Source of the DNA: OCS116 sp051531935
GTDB lineage: Bacteria > Pseudomonadota > Alphaproteobacteria > Rhizobiales > OSC116
NCBI GenBank assembly: GCA_051531935.1
Contig: JAOPTR010000002.1
Coordinates: forward strand, 186,001 to 250,000
DNA: 64,000 bases
Direction: 5' to 3'
Shown: positions 43,572 to 52,759 of the stretch, in pieces
How the letters are laid out: every line of letters starts with the position of its first letter
How positions within the stretch are numbered: position 1 is the first letter of the stretch
Translations under genes and position numbers: made by a program
The notes under the pieces: generated by a model
Seen by the model: only the letters and a program-made list of their open reading frames with translations
The model's database searches: none
What the model was told of the DNA's origin: nothing

Positions 43572-43684
43572 ACGATTAGACTGAAATTTGGGGGCATTGG
43601 TTTGCTCTCAAATTTTAAAACTCCCCTCTTAATTATTTAACTTAAAACACTTATTGGCAGTGCCATGGGTGTTATGGAGACCTT

Positions 43685-44149
43685 ATGACTATTTTTCCTA
43701 ATATTGCCCATGTGGCATTGCAAGTGCGAGACTTGCAAGCATCTATAGACTTTTATGAAAAGCTTGGCTTTCCAGAGTTTTTACGTTTGAACAATGATGA
43801 CGGCGAAGCTTGGATTGTTTACATGAAAGTGACAGACGATTTTTACTTTGAATTATTTCCGGGTAACGACAAAAACACCGCTGCACAAAATGTGACTGGT
43901 GTGCATCATCTTTCTTTACAAGCCACAGATATTGAAGCAACTGTTGCGCATTTGGAAAAAGTGGGCATTGCGCTTACTTCGCCTTTAAAAGAAAAACGTG
44001 GTGTCGATAGAAATAGAGGTTGTTGGATTGATGACCCTGATGGCAACCGCATTGAGCTGATGGAAATGGCGCCTAATTGCATTCAATATGATGCATTAAA
44101 AGCGTTAGCGGAAGGCAAGGGTGCAACGGCTTTGCATGCACCAAATTAA
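43685..44149 (+). CDS. VOC-family protein (glyoxalase-like), second copy
   Basis: A 154-residue VOC protein: NIAHVALQVRDLQASIDFYE, then KVTDDFYFELFPGN, GVHHLSLQATDIEATVAHLE and the terminal DPDGNRIELMEM. Metal ligands His, Glu, His and Glu are in their usual places. It follows the binding-protein gene by 113 bases on the same strand and probably closes the sugar operon. It is not a close copy of the VOC gene at 37803 but is likely to act in the same pathway. Confidence 0.85.
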   Translation: MTIFPNIAHVALQVRDLQASIDFYEKLGFPEFLRLNNDDGEAWIVYMKVTDDFYFELFPGNDKNTAAQNVTGVHHLSLQATDIEATVAHLEKVGIALTSPLKEKRGVDRNRGCWIDDPDGNRIELMEMAPNCIQYDALKALAEGKGATALHAPN

Positions 44150-44240
44150 TTTTAGTTCCCCCAAAACGCAGTGATGTTGAACTTGACTTCAAGACATCAT
44201 TGCGTAAAAGCTCCTGAACTCTCCCATGGTTTAGGGGCTA

Positions 44241-45686
44241 CTAATTTATGCGTGACTGAATTGCCATTTCGCCCAGTTTTTTAAGTGCAATTTCAATTTG
44301 ATCGCTCCACTCATGGCCTGCGCTAAGGCGCAAACAATTGGCAAATTTTTGGTGTTTTGGGTTGGCAGAGAATACGCTGCCAGGGGCGAAGCAAATGTCT
44401 TGTGCCAAGGCGTTGTTAAATAATTCAATGCCATCGATTTTAAACGGTAGTTCTAACCACAGCAAAAAACCACCATCTGGCCGCGAAACACGTGTGCCTT
44501 GGGGGAAGTGTTTTTCGATTGCGCGGGTGAGGCGATCGAGATTATTGGCGAAAATTCGCCTGATGCGCCTTAAATGGTTTTCATAACCTGATTGCGATAA
44601 AAAATCGGCCATTGCGACTTGGGTTAGGGTTGGATTTGCTAAAGAAGTGGCGATTTTATTTTCTAAAACATCATCCATATGCTGGTTGGTAACCGCCCAA
44701 CCAATACGGTAACCTGGCGCGATGGTTTTGGAAAAAGATGAGCAATAGATAATGTTTTTATATTTTGCAGAGTCTATCGCCATAAATGGTTTTGGGCGAT
44801 CTTGTGTGAAATATATATCGCCCATCAAATCATCTTCTATAAGTGGGATGTTGAACTTATCGAGCAGGTCGAGAGTTTCGTATTTTTGGTTGTTGGATAT
44901 TGTATTGCCCACTGGATTGCTGAAACTAGATGAAAATAAACACGCTTTTACTGATTTATTTTCAAATGCGGCTTCTAGGGACACCAAATCGAGGCCATTT
45001 TGGCTGTCGTTTGAGATTTCTAGGACTTTGAGTTTTAAGGCTTTCAATAATTGTAAATGACCGAAATAGGCAGGAGACTCGACTGCAACAGTATCGCCTG
45101 CATTTGTAAGTGAGCGCAGAGAGATGGATAGGGCTTCGGTGCAACCACAGGTGATTATAATGTCGTCAGTGGAAATAATTTGCCCCCATTGTAACGCACG
45201 ACGCGCGATTTGCTGACGCAGGCCTAAATCGCCTTTTGGCACAGTATATATATTGTTGTTTACACCCTGCACCCGCGCAGCCCGCGCCAATGCCCTGTCT
45301 AATTTTGAAGCGCCGAGCACTTTTGCACTGGGAATAGCGCAGCCAAATGGGGCGAATTTTGGGTTTGATGAATGCTCTAACAGCTCAAGGAAAATACCTG
45401 AATTTGTAACATCTACAGGCACACTAGAGGATTTTGTAATTTTTGGCGTATTTAACGGTGTGGGGCGATGGGCAACAAAAAAACCTGATTTTGGCTTGGC
45501 TTCTAATATGCCTTTATCCTCTAACAAATGATAAGCTTGGGTGGCGGTTGACAGGCTGACATTGTGGTGGTTGCTAATCTCGCGTAGGGAAGGGACTTTT
45601 GAACCTTTTAGATAGATGCCATCATCGACTAAGCTAGTGATAAAATTTGCTAATTTTTCATAATTATATAATGATGCTTCAGACAT
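44241..45686 (-). CDS. MocR-type GntR regulator with aminotransferase domain
   Basis: A 481-residue PLP-dependent regulator. Residues 1-75 form a GntR winged helix (KVPSLREISNHHNVSLSTAT, QAYHLLEDKGILEAKPKSGF). The rest is a fold-type I aminotransferase: VPKGDLGLRQQIARRALQWG, CGCTEALSISLRSLTNAGD, and the PLP lysine in IYCSSFSKTIAPGYRIGW. Start chosen at ATG 45686 (MSEASLYNYEKL). It is divergent from a LysE-type exporter with three operator-like repeats between them, so it most likely controls that exporter in response to an amino acid or PLP. Confidence 0.93.
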   Translation of the reverse strand: MSEASLYNYEKLANFITSLVDDGIYLKGSKVPSLREISNHHNVSLSTATQAYHLLEDKGILEAKPKSGFFVAHRPTPLNTPKITKSSSVPVDVTNSGIFLELLEHSSNPKFAPFGCAIPSAKVLGASKLDRALARAARVQGVNNNIYTVPKGDLGLRQQIARRALQWGQIISTDDIIITCGCTEALSISLRSLTNAGDTVAVESPAYFGHLQLLKALKLKVLEISNDSQNGLDLVSLEAAFENKSVKACLFSSSFSNPVGNTISNNQKYETLDLLDKFNIPLIEDDLMGDIYFTQDRPKPFMAIDSAKYKNIIYCSSFSKTIAPGYRIGWAVTNQHMDDVLENKIATSLANPTLTQVAMADFLSQSGYENHLRRIRRIFANNLDRLTRAIEKHFPQGTRVSRPDGGFLLWLELPFKIDGIELFNNALAQDICFAPGSVFSANPKHQKFANCLRLSAGHEWSDQIEIALKKLGEMAIQSRIN

Positions 45687-45695
45687 AACGGCCAA

Positions 45696-45780
45696 CTGTT
45701 GTTGTAAATGATGATTAAATTATAGATTAAATCTGTTACGGTTGTAAATAGTAAAATCTGCATCTGTTATGGGTGTAAAA
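45696..45780. promoter_or_regulatory. Three direct repeats, probable MocR-type operator
   Basis: CTGTTACGGTTGTAAAT (45733-45749) and CTGTTATGGGTGTAAAA (45764-45780) are 31 bases apart, three helical turns, in the same orientation. A shorter version, CTGTTGTTGTAAATG, lies at 45696-45710 next to the regulator's start codon. MocR proteins generally bind direct repeats in the shared region with their divergent target. Confidence 0.65.
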
Positions 45781-45822
45781 TTATTATATGTTGAGATATT
45801 GTTTCATCATTAGGTCGTTAAA

Positions 45823-46422
45823 ATGCTATCATTTTCTATTATATTTCCTGCCATATATTTTATGTTTGCCACGTCTATTACGCCGGGGCCAAACAATATT
45901 ATGTTGGCATCATCGGGTATGAATTTTGGATATAGGCTTTCTGTACCGCATATTACGGGTATATTTTCTGGCCTTGGTTTGATGATTGTTTTATGTGCCA
46001 TTGGCATAGGTGCTGTTTATGAAAGCTACCCATTTGTAAGAAATATTTTGAAAATATTGAGCGGTAGTTATTTGGTTTATTTGGCCTACAAAACAGCCAC
46101 AGCAGGGGGCGCAGAAATTAATGGTAGAGGTAAACCTTTTACATGGTTAGAAGCGGCAAGTTTTCAATTTGTAAACCCAAAAGCTTGGGTGATGGCAATT
46201 ACCTACGCGTCTTCATTTATGCCGAGCGCGGGCGCTTTATGGCAACAATTGGGATTTTTGCTAGTGATAAGCGTCGTGACTAATTATTTGTGTATTTCTT
46301 GCTGGGTTCTTTTTGGGCAGGTGATGGCGCGCATGTTTACATCTGATAAAACACGTAAGATTATCAACTATATAATGGCAAGCCTATTGATTTTAATGAT
46401 ACCTATATTGGTATATTTGTAA
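45823..46422 (+). CDS. LysE-family amino-acid exporter
   Basis: A 199-residue inner-membrane protein with six hydrophobic segments. It has the family's opening motif TSITPGPNNIMLASSGMNFG and later KTATAGGAEINGRGKPFTWL, then FVNPKAWVMAITYASSF. LysE/RhtB proteins export amino acids or homoserine-like compounds. It is divergent from the MocR-type regulator, a common pairing. It ends one base before the convergent MFS gene, so the two transcripts may interfere. Confidence 0.92.
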   Translation: MLSFSIIFPAIYFMFATSITPGPNNIMLASSGMNFGYRLSVPHITGIFSGLGLMIVLCAIGIGAVYESYPFVRNILKILSGSYLVYLAYKTATAGGAEINGRGKPFTWLEAASFQFVNPKAWVMAITYASSFMPSAGALWQQLGFLLVISVVTNYLCISCWVLFGQVMARMFTSDKTRKIINYIMASLLILMIPILVYL

Positions 46423-46423
46423 G

Positions 46424-47653
46424 TTATTCGCTTTGCTCTTCGGTACCGAATAATTTGCCTTTTTCGGCATATAATATAGATATTAGCGTGCCGAGACCCA
46501 TGATAACGAAGCCTGCTGCAACTGGCATAAGTGTGCCATCAAACATTTGGCTGATGAGATAAGCAAGGCCTGCGCCCACCACAGTTTGAATGGTGCCAAA
46601 AACGCCAGATGCCGTGCCTGCTACTTTGCCTAGCGGTTCCATAGACAATGAATTGGCATTGGTGGCTATCCAACTAAATACAAACATATTTACACTCAAA
46701 AACGCGTAGAAAACCCAGAAATTTAAGCTGCCAAACAAAGTGGCGACCAAAAGAATGCTATTATTGATCAAAAACACTATTAGTGCAAAATGAGCAATAC
46801 GTCGCATGCCATATTTGCCCACCACTCTTGCGTTCATATAGGAAGCAACAGCTTGCAAGACGGCAGTTGCCGAGAATGCAATTGGAAATAGCGCACCGAG
46901 TTCGTAAATACCTACATAAATTTGTTGGGATGTATTGACGAATGCGATGATTTGCCCAAACATAAAAGTGCCTGCCATGGCATAACCAATGGCAAGGCGA
47001 TTGCTAAACACGGCTTTGAAACCATCTTTAATGACCGTGAATTTTAGCGGGCGTTGATCTTCAACGGCTAAAGTTTCGGGCAAGCGTAGGACTGCCCATA
47101 GGCTTATGACCATTGCAAGTAGACCCATAAAGATGAAAATATATTGCCAAGGCCCTGTGAGGAGTATGATTTGCCCTGCGCCTGGAGCGATGATGGGCAT
47201 GATCATAAACACCATAAAAACAAGCGACATAATTTCGGCCATGGCGCGGCCAGAATAGCAATCGCGCACAACTGCGGTAACGATAACCCTAGTGCCGGCA
47301 GCACCCATACCCTGTACCAATCGCAGCGCGAGTAATGAACCAAAAGTTGGGGCATATATTGCTGCGAATGCTGCGATTATATAAATTACGAGGCCGATTA
47401 AAAGTGGTTTTCTGCGACCAAACCGATCGGACAATGGGCCGAAAAATATCTGAGTGATGCCAAAGCCAACCATATAAAAAGTAACCACTAATGAGCGGTC
47501 ATTTTCATTTAGGACTTTAAGTGCCTCGCCCATATAAGGCAAAGCGGGCAGCATGATGTCTATAGCCAGAGCGTTAAGCGCCATGAGGCCAGCCATAAGA
47601 GCAATAAATTCGACACGCGACAAATTGTGCGTATTGGGATTACGTTTTTTCAT
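46424..47653 (-). CDS. MFS exporter of the Bcr/CflA type
   Basis: A 409-residue transporter with twelve predicted membrane segments. N-terminal DIMLPALPYMGEAL and GFGITQIFFGPLSDRFGRRK (MFS motif A) are characteristic of Bcr/CflA drug exporters, followed by RLVQGMGAAGTRVIVTAVVR. These export bicyclomycin, chloramphenicol or sulfonamide-like compounds and some dipeptides; the natural substrate here is unknown. Single gene, convergent with the LysE gene. Confidence 0.92.
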   Translation of the reverse strand: MKKRNPNTHNLSRVEFIALMAGLMALNALAIDIMLPALPYMGEALKVLNENDRSLVVTFYMVGFGITQIFFGPLSDRFGRRKPLLIGLVIYIIAAFAAIYAPTFGSLLALRLVQGMGAAGTRVIVTAVVRDCYSGRAMAEIMSLVFMVFMIMPIIAPGAGQIILLTGPWQYIFIFMGLLAMVISLWAVLRLPETLAVEDQRPLKFTVIKDGFKAVFSNRLAIGYAMAGTFMFGQIIAFVNTSQQIYVGIYELGALFPIAFSATAVLQAVASYMNARVVGKYGMRRIAHFALIVFLINNSILLVATLFGSLNFWVFYAFLSVNMFVFSWIATNANSLSMEPLGKVAGTASGVFGTIQTVVGAGLAYLISQMFDGTLMPVAAGFVIMGLGTLISILYAEKGKLFGTEEQSE

Positions 47654-47790
47654 TTGGATTTTCTGTATATTGAGGAATCATTTTAAATTATGCCTTTAGT
47701 CTATCATGGGTATTTTTGATTGAAAGGACTTAATTTGAAATTTCGATCAAAAGAATTGATGACTTTGCACTAGCTTTGATGCAAAATTAA

Positions 47791-48249
47791 ATGATGAGTT
47801 TTATGAAGAAAATAAAAATTGAATATTGGGTTTTGGGTCTAGGTGCATTGGTGTTTTTAGTGGGTGCACTTATTTATCCATTGCGTGACTATTTGGGGCG
47901 CGTCGATGGTGTGTTTTTGGAATCGTTTTCGGCATTCTCTCACGCGTTATTTTTTGTTTTGGCGTGGGGTTTTCCGTATATTTCAAAATATTCTATCATT
48001 TGGGGTGGTGTTATTATCACCATCATCATCACTTGGTTTGAATATATGCAGGATGATTATTATTTAGCGTATTTTATAGACTATTTACCGCAAATTATTA
48101 TTAATTATGCGCGCAATGGCTCGTTTGACCAACAAGATGTAAACGCCGGTTATTTAGGCGCGGTATTGGCAGTATTAATTGGCATTATTGTGGCTAGTTA
48201 TAGAGCCCGAATGGAAAAACCAGTCACTGAAAAAATGCTCAGTGACTAG
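47791..48249 (+). CDS. Small integral membrane protein (VanZ-like layout)
   Basis: A 152-residue membrane protein; the ATG at 47803 is an alternative start. Four hydrophobic segments: YWVLGLGALVFLVGALIYPL, ESFSAFSHALFFVLAWGFPY, SIIWGGVIITIIITWFEYMQ, and GYLGAVLAVLIGIIVASYRA. The phrase ITWFEYMQ...DYLPQ...D-V-N-A-G-Y-L-G-A recalls VanZ-like proteins, in which an E-x-x-Q and a D-x-x-x-N-x-x-G recur. Function unknown. Single gene. Confidence 0.65.
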   Translation: MMSFMKKIKIEYWVLGLGALVFLVGALIYPLRDYLGRVDGVFLESFSAFSHALFFVLAWGFPYISKYSIIWGGVIITIIITWFEYMQDDYYLAYFIDYLPQIIINYARNGSFDQQDVNAGYLGAVLAVLIGIIVASYRARMEKPVTEKMLSD

Positions 48250-48271
48250 CTCTTCTAAATTTCTAAAAATG

Positions 48272-48502
48272 CTATTTCTTGGTGTCTTTCATAGCATCTT
48301 TCATGACATCGCCGTCTTTCATTGCGGCGCCATCTACCATTGCGTCTTTGGCATGTTTGGCATCAGTCATAATAACTCCGTCTTTCATTTCGGCATGTTT
48401 TGCCGCTTCTTCTTGTGCCATGGCAGCTTTTTCGGCAGAAGTTTGGCAAGCAGCCAACGTAAGTGTGGCTGCAGCCATTGCTAATATTGCTAGTTTTTTC
48501 AT
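48272..48502 (-). CDS. Small outer-membrane-type lipoprotein with MKDG repeats
   Basis: A 76-residue lipoprotein: signal KKLAILAMAAATLTLAAC with acylated Cys at 19. The mature part is Ala/Lys/Met rich with repeated MKDG/MKDA units (EMKDGV, AAMKDGDVMKDAMKDTK). Such short repetitive lipoproteins are common and mostly structural or of unknown role. Its stop is 22 bases from the convergent membrane-protein gene. Confidence 0.8.
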   Translation of the reverse strand: MKKLAILAMAAATLTLAACQTSAEKAAMAQEEAAKHAEMKDGVIMTDAKHAKDAMVDGAAMKDGDVMKDAMKDTKK

Positions 48503-48667
48503 GATGTTCCCATTTCAAATTGTAATCGCATTGTGCAATTTTAACGCGCGATTTCTGGTGTTGCACTCCATTACAATACAAGGAAATTGCACGCAGTTGC
48601 TAATCACATTGGGTTCACGAAGGATCACTTTTCATCACAAAAAGTTTAGCCTAATTGATTTTTTTGG

Positions 48668-49669
48668 TTACGTGTCGTTTAACAATTCAGCCACTTTGGG
48701 AGCAAAATAGGTGAGTATGCCAGAGGCGCCCGCCCGTTTGAAGGCCATCATGCTTTCTATGATAATTTTGTCTTCATCTAACCAACCATTTTGAATGGCG
48801 GCCATTGTCATGGCGTATTCACCTGAAACTTGATAGGCAAATGTTGGCACTTTGAACTCTTGTTTGACGCGCGTTATGATGTCCAAATAGGGCATGCCTG
48901 GCTTTACCATGACCATATCTGCGCCTTCTTGTATGTCTAGTGCAACCTCGCGTAGAGCCTCATCACTATTTGCATAATCCATTTGATAGGTTTTTTTATC
49001 GCCTTTTAACTGGCTATTTGCACCCACAGCCTCACGGAAGGGGCCATAAAAAGCAGAGGCATATTTGGCGCTATAGGCCATAATTTGTACGTCTGAAAAA
49101 TTTGTGGCGTCTAGAGAATGTCTTATGCCCGCAATGCGTCCATCCATCATATCTGAAGGAGCGATGATGTCGCATCCTGCCTCGGCTTGAACTAAGGCTT
49201 GTTTTATGAGGACTGCGACGGACGCGTCATTAATGATTGTATCGCCATCCATAATGCCATCGTGCCCATGGCTTGTATAAGGGTCGAGTGCGACATCACA
49301 TATAATGCCAATATCTGGCACGGCAGCTTTTATGGCGCGAACAGCGCGGCAGGTCAGATTGTTTTCATTATAGGCCTCGCGGCCATCTGGCGTGCGCAGC
49401 TCGTTTGGTGTGTTGGGGAAAAGCGCAACGGCTTTAATGCCCAACTTGTAAGCATATTCAACTTGTTTTACCAGAAGATCGACACTATAGCGTTGCACAT
49501 TGGGCATTGCAGAGATTTTTTCGGTCTTATTTTGTCCCTCTATTATAAAGAGCGGCCAAATGAGATCGGACACATTTAATTGGTTTTCGCGGACCAATTC
49601 CCTAGACCAATGAGATTTGCGATTGCGACGCATGCGTGTGCTGGGGAAAGTACCTATGAAATTAGTCAT
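48668..49669 (-). CDS. hemB: Delta-aminolevulinic acid dehydratase (porphobilinogen synthase)
   Basis: A 333-residue cytosolic enzyme that joins two 5-aminolevulinate molecules to porphobilinogen in haem synthesis. The active-site Lys is in DMVMVKPGMPYLD, and another in YSAKYASAFYGPFREA. The metal region reads CDVALDPYTSHGHDG, with Asp in place of the cysteines of zinc-type enzymes; this aspartate form uses Mg or K and is usual in alphaproteobacteria. Single gene with normal length. Confidence 0.97.
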   Translation of the reverse strand: MTNFIGTFPSTRMRRNRKSHWSRELVRENQLNVSDLIWPLFIIEGQNKTEKISAMPNVQRYSVDLLVKQVEYAYKLGIKAVALFPNTPNELRTPDGREAYNENNLTCRAVRAIKAAVPDIGIICDVALDPYTSHGHDGIMDGDTIINDASVAVLIKQALVQAEAGCDIIAPSDMMDGRIAGIRHSLDATNFSDVQIMAYSAKYASAFYGPFREAVGANSQLKGDKKTYQMDYANSDEALREVALDIQEGADMVMVKPGMPYLDIITRVKQEFKVPTFAYQVSGEYAMTMAAIQNGWLDEDKIIIESMMAFKRAGASGILTYFAPKVAELLNDT

Positions 49670-50015
49670 TTACAACCAATCCTTATTGTTCTGATTCAAT
49701 GTATAACCACACATTATATTAAATACCTGCAATTAAAAAGCCCATAAACTGTATAAATTATGGCTTATTTACAGCTCTGGTGGAGGCTAATTTGAAATAG
49801 GGTTAACGGAAAATAGCCACTAATTGGACGAAATTGGGCCATATTTGGGCATTTGGGGGTGTTTTGTTCTAAAATGACACATTTAATAAAATTGGATTGA
49901 AATTGGTAATAAATGATTAAGCACTCTCTTTAGATTTGCCTTAATACCTGATCTGTAATTTAAGCGGATGCAGTGAGATAAATGCGACGCTCTAATTATT
50001 GTAGCGCCGCAAAAT
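49670..50015. other. Divergent intergenic region of hemB and ldtR
   Basis: About 345 bases. An imperfect inverted repeat, GCGACGCT...AGCGCCGC, at about 49984-50010 lies just before the ldtR start and could be a hairpin in its leader or an autoregulatory site. No other feature recognised. Confidence 0.4.
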
Positions 50016-50546
50016 ATGAGAGTGGTGCTTGAAATGAATAGTTTATATGCCCAACAAGCTATGCAAACGCATGGTGAAGAAGAAATTAAATTAGAACCAA
50101 CTTACCTTGAATGTCTTTCATTGGTTGAAAGATTACATAGACGTTTGTTGGACGTGATTAAAGATGAGTTTGAACGCCTAGGTTGGCACGAAGTTAATTC
50201 TGTGCAAGCATTGCTTTTGCATAACATTGGCGATAGCGAGCTAACAGCAGGTGAGCTAAAATCACGTGGTTACTATTTGGGTTCTAACGTCTCATATAAC
50301 TTAAAGAAATTGGTAGATAAGCAATTTGTAGAGCATAAACGTTCGACAGAAGATAAACGTTCGGTGCGAATTAAGCTTACAATTAAAGGCCAAGAAGTGC
50401 GTGAGACTTTAGACGAATTGTTTTCGCGTCAAATTGCGCAAATTGAACAAGTTGGTGATTTAAGTTTAGGCGAAATGTCTATATTCGTGAATAGTTTGCG
50501 TAAGTTAGAACGCTTTTGGGCTGACCAAATTAGATTTAGACTTTAG
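50016..50546 (+). CDS. ldtR: MarR-family regulator LdtR
   Basis: A 176-residue MarR protein (ATG 50016; ATG 50034 is also possible). Dimerisation helices flank the winged helix GELKSRGYYLGSNVSYNLKK and its wing EHKRSTEDKRSVRIKLTIKG. It matches the LdtR regulator of Liberibacter and rhizobia, which activates or tunes the adjacent L,D-transpeptidase gene and stress genes and responds to small phenolic ligands. Here too an L,D-transpeptidase gene follows 291 bases downstream. It is terminated by a hairpin right after its stop. Confidence 0.88.
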   Translation: MRVVLEMNSLYAQQAMQTHGEEEIKLEPTYLECLSLVERLHRRLLDVIKDEFERLGWHEVNSVQALLLHNIGDSELTAGELKSRGYYLGSNVSYNLKKLVDKQFVEHKRSTEDKRSVRIKLTIKGQEVRETLDELFSRQIAQIEQVGDLSLGEMSIFVNSLRKLERFWADQIRFRL

Positions 50547-50574
50547 GTTTTTACAAACCAAATATTATGAAAAG

Positions 50575-50598
50575 GCGGGCTTGGGCTCGCTTTTTTTT
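50575..50598 (+). terminator. Rho-independent terminator after ldtR
   Basis: GCGGGC-TTGG-GCTCGC (one G-T pair) followed by eight T residues. It separates ldtR from ldtP, so ldtP must have its own promoter. Confidence 0.85.
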
Positions 50599-50837
50599 GG
50601 TCAATTTTTGGCATAAATACCACAGTTTTGAATATTTTTGACAATCTCATTTTAGTGATTTGCTTTTGAATGAGATAGGTTTTATCAATGCCATGCTTGC
50701 CCATTAACTATAATTATTGGGGCAAAGTTTTTTATTTTAATATGGTTTTAATCATATTCAGAGATAAGTTGTTTTATATTTAAGTTTATTTAGACTCTGA
50801 CGTGCTTCTGCATGTCGTTAAAATACAGGATGTTAAG

Positions 50838-52112
50838 TTGAAATTATTAAAATCGACATTGTTAAGCATGGGCCTTGTGGTTGCGACTTTTGGCGCTGCA
50901 AATGCAGCGGGTACAAATATTGGCGAGTGGGACGATGGTTTTGATACCTCGGGAAATTTTGCGCGTGTTAACAGCAACCCTTACGGTTCTTTTGATACCA
51001 ATCAGAGTTTCAATAACAACCTAACGAATGTTACCAACAACTCTGTCACTCCATTATTAAGCGACAGCACATTGACAGCAATGTCTAAAGCCGCAACAAA
51101 ATATAGCCGCATTGTGAGCAGGGGCGGTTGGCCGCGCATTAGCACTGAGCTGCGCCGTGGTGATAGCAACCCACAAGTGATTAAACTGCGCCAAAGACTA
51201 TATGCCGAAGGTGATATTCAACGTGTGAGTGGTGATGCAAAATCGTTTGATTATAATGTTGATCAGGCAGTGAGACGCTTTCAAGCTAGGCATGGCTTAG
51301 TGGTGAACGGTTCTGTTGCTGGTGATACACTAAATGCGTTGAACGTATCGGCCTCTAGCCGTTTGCGCCAAATTAAATTGAACATTAATAGAATTAGAAC
51401 TGCAAAAAACAAAATGCATAAACGTGCTATTGTTGTGAATATTCCTGCCATGAAAGTTGAAACCGTTGAAGATGGCCGCATTGTATCGCGCCATAATGCA
51501 GTTGTTGGTAAGTTAGACCGCCAAACTCCATTGATTTCAAGTACATTAAGCCAAGTGAACTTTAACCCATATTGGCATGTTCCTGTATCTATTGTACGTA
51601 AAGATTTGGTGCCAAAAATTATTTCTGACCCGACCTATATTAAACGTACGGGTATGCGGATTTATTCTAGCTGGGGTGGTCGTGAAATTAATCCGAAGGA
51701 TGTTGATTTTAGATCTCCAAAAGCGCTGAGGTATGCTTATCGTCAAGACCCAAGCCGTGGTAACTCGCTAGGGCAGGTGAAGCTTAATTTCCCAAGCCCA
51801 TCGGCTGTGTTTATGCATGATACACCGGGTAAAAGCTTATTTACTCGTAACTTCCGTGCTTATTCCTCGGGTTGTATTCGTATTCAAAACATCCGCCAAG
51901 TTGTTGATTGGGTGCTAAAAGATGAGCCAAATTGGTCTGAAGCTGATTCTCGTAATTATTTTGCCAATGGCGAACGTAAAGACGTTAGTTTGAGATCTCG
52001 TGTTTCAGTGCGTATGGTATATGTGACAAGTTGGGTTACCCCAGCAGGTACAGTTCACTTTAGAAAAGACCTATATAAACGTGATGGTGTTGGTTCTATA
52101 GCCACTAAATAA
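50838..52112 (+). CDS. ldtP: L,D-transpeptidase LdtP (YkuD domain)
   Basis: A 424-residue periplasmic enzyme from TTG 50838 (AGGA seven bases upstream); the signal LKSTLLSMGLVVATFGAANA follows. Earlier in-frame starts add a tail with no signal character. A peptidoglycan-binding domain (VIKLRQRLYAEGDIQ ... AVRRFQARHGLVVNG) precedes the YkuD domain, whose catalytic motif is HDTPGKSLFTRNFRAYSSGC followed by IRIQ. It makes 3-3 crosslinks or anchors proteins to the wall. Control by the neighbouring LdtR is established for relatives. Confidence 0.92.
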   Translation: MKLLKSTLLSMGLVVATFGAANAAGTNIGEWDDGFDTSGNFARVNSNPYGSFDTNQSFNNNLTNVTNNSVTPLLSDSTLTAMSKAATKYSRIVSRGGWPRISTELRRGDSNPQVIKLRQRLYAEGDIQRVSGDAKSFDYNVDQAVRRFQARHGLVVNGSVAGDTLNALNVSASSRLRQIKLNINRIRTAKNKMHKRAIVVNIPAMKVETVEDGRIVSRHNAVVGKLDRQTPLISSTLSQVNFNPYWHVPVSIVRKDLVPKIISDPTYIKRTGMRIYSSWGGREINPKDVDFRSPKALRYAYRQDPSRGNSLGQVKLNFPSPSAVFMHDTPGKSLFTRNFRAYSSGCIRIQNIRQVVDWVLKDEPNWSEADSRNYFANGERKDVSLRSRVSVRMVYVTSWVTPAGTVHFRKDLYKRDGVGSIATK

Positions 52113-52132
52113 TGTTTTATATTATGTGAATA

Positions 52133-52158
52133 AAAGCAGCTTTCGGGCTGCTTTTTTT
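52133..52158 (+). terminator. Rho-independent terminator after ldtP
   Basis: AAAGCAGC-TTTCGG-GCTGCTTT followed by further T residues, 20 bases after the ldtP stop codon. Confidence 0.85.
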
Positions 52159-52228
52159 ATGGAAATTTACATGATATTAGGGATATTTATTTAGACTATG
52201 TTTGAATTGTTACGGGTAAATGAAATAG

Positions 52229-52546
52229 ATGTTCCTATATCGCATTAAAAAAACACTACAAGCGGGGCTCGTTGCCTCTTTACTCGTAAGCTTGTGCTTT
52301 TATTTTGGTTATCATCTATTTGATGGTGAACGCGGGTTGATTTCTTTTTGGAAATTACAAGACAGCCAAATTGAACTGCATACAGAGCTGACACGGCTGC
52401 AGGCTGTGCGTTTGGACATGCAGGATTTAGTTGCGAAGCTTAATAGCAATTCGATTGATGGCGATTATTTAGATGAATTGGCACGTGCGAATTTAGGTTA
52501 TGTCGCCAAAAATGATTTGATAATTTTGCGACCGAGGCCTGAGTGA
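52229..52546 (+). CDS. ftsB: FtsB/DivIC-like septum-formation protein
   Basis: A 105-residue single-span membrane protein: short cytoplasmic start, membrane segment AGLVASLLVSLCFYFGYHL, then GERGLISFWKLQDSQIELHT and a leucine-rich coiled coil, ending GDYLDELARANLGYVAKNDL. This is the layout and the D-x-LDE-x-AR motif of FtsB/DivIC, which joins FtsL and FtsQ in the divisome. The ftsB-then-pdhA order is common in alphaproteobacteria. Confidence 0.88.
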   Translation: MFLYRIKKTLQAGLVASLLVSLCFYFGYHLFDGERGLISFWKLQDSQIELHTELTRLQAVRLDMQDLVAKLNSNSIDGDYLDELARANLGYVAKNDLIILRPRPE

Positions 52547-52759
52547 ATTTGACTAAAGGTCTAATTAACAATATTCGAGTTAATCTATAATTTATTGTTT
52601 GATATCAATGTATTAACCTGTGGTTTAAATTGAATTCTTAGGCTATCTTTTTTAAAACGATTCCACTATATTGATATTAATGAGATTTGTTTGGTTCACT
52701 TGGTTATGCCATGTGAATGAATTTTAAGATATCTAATGATATTTATGGAAAGGATCGCT

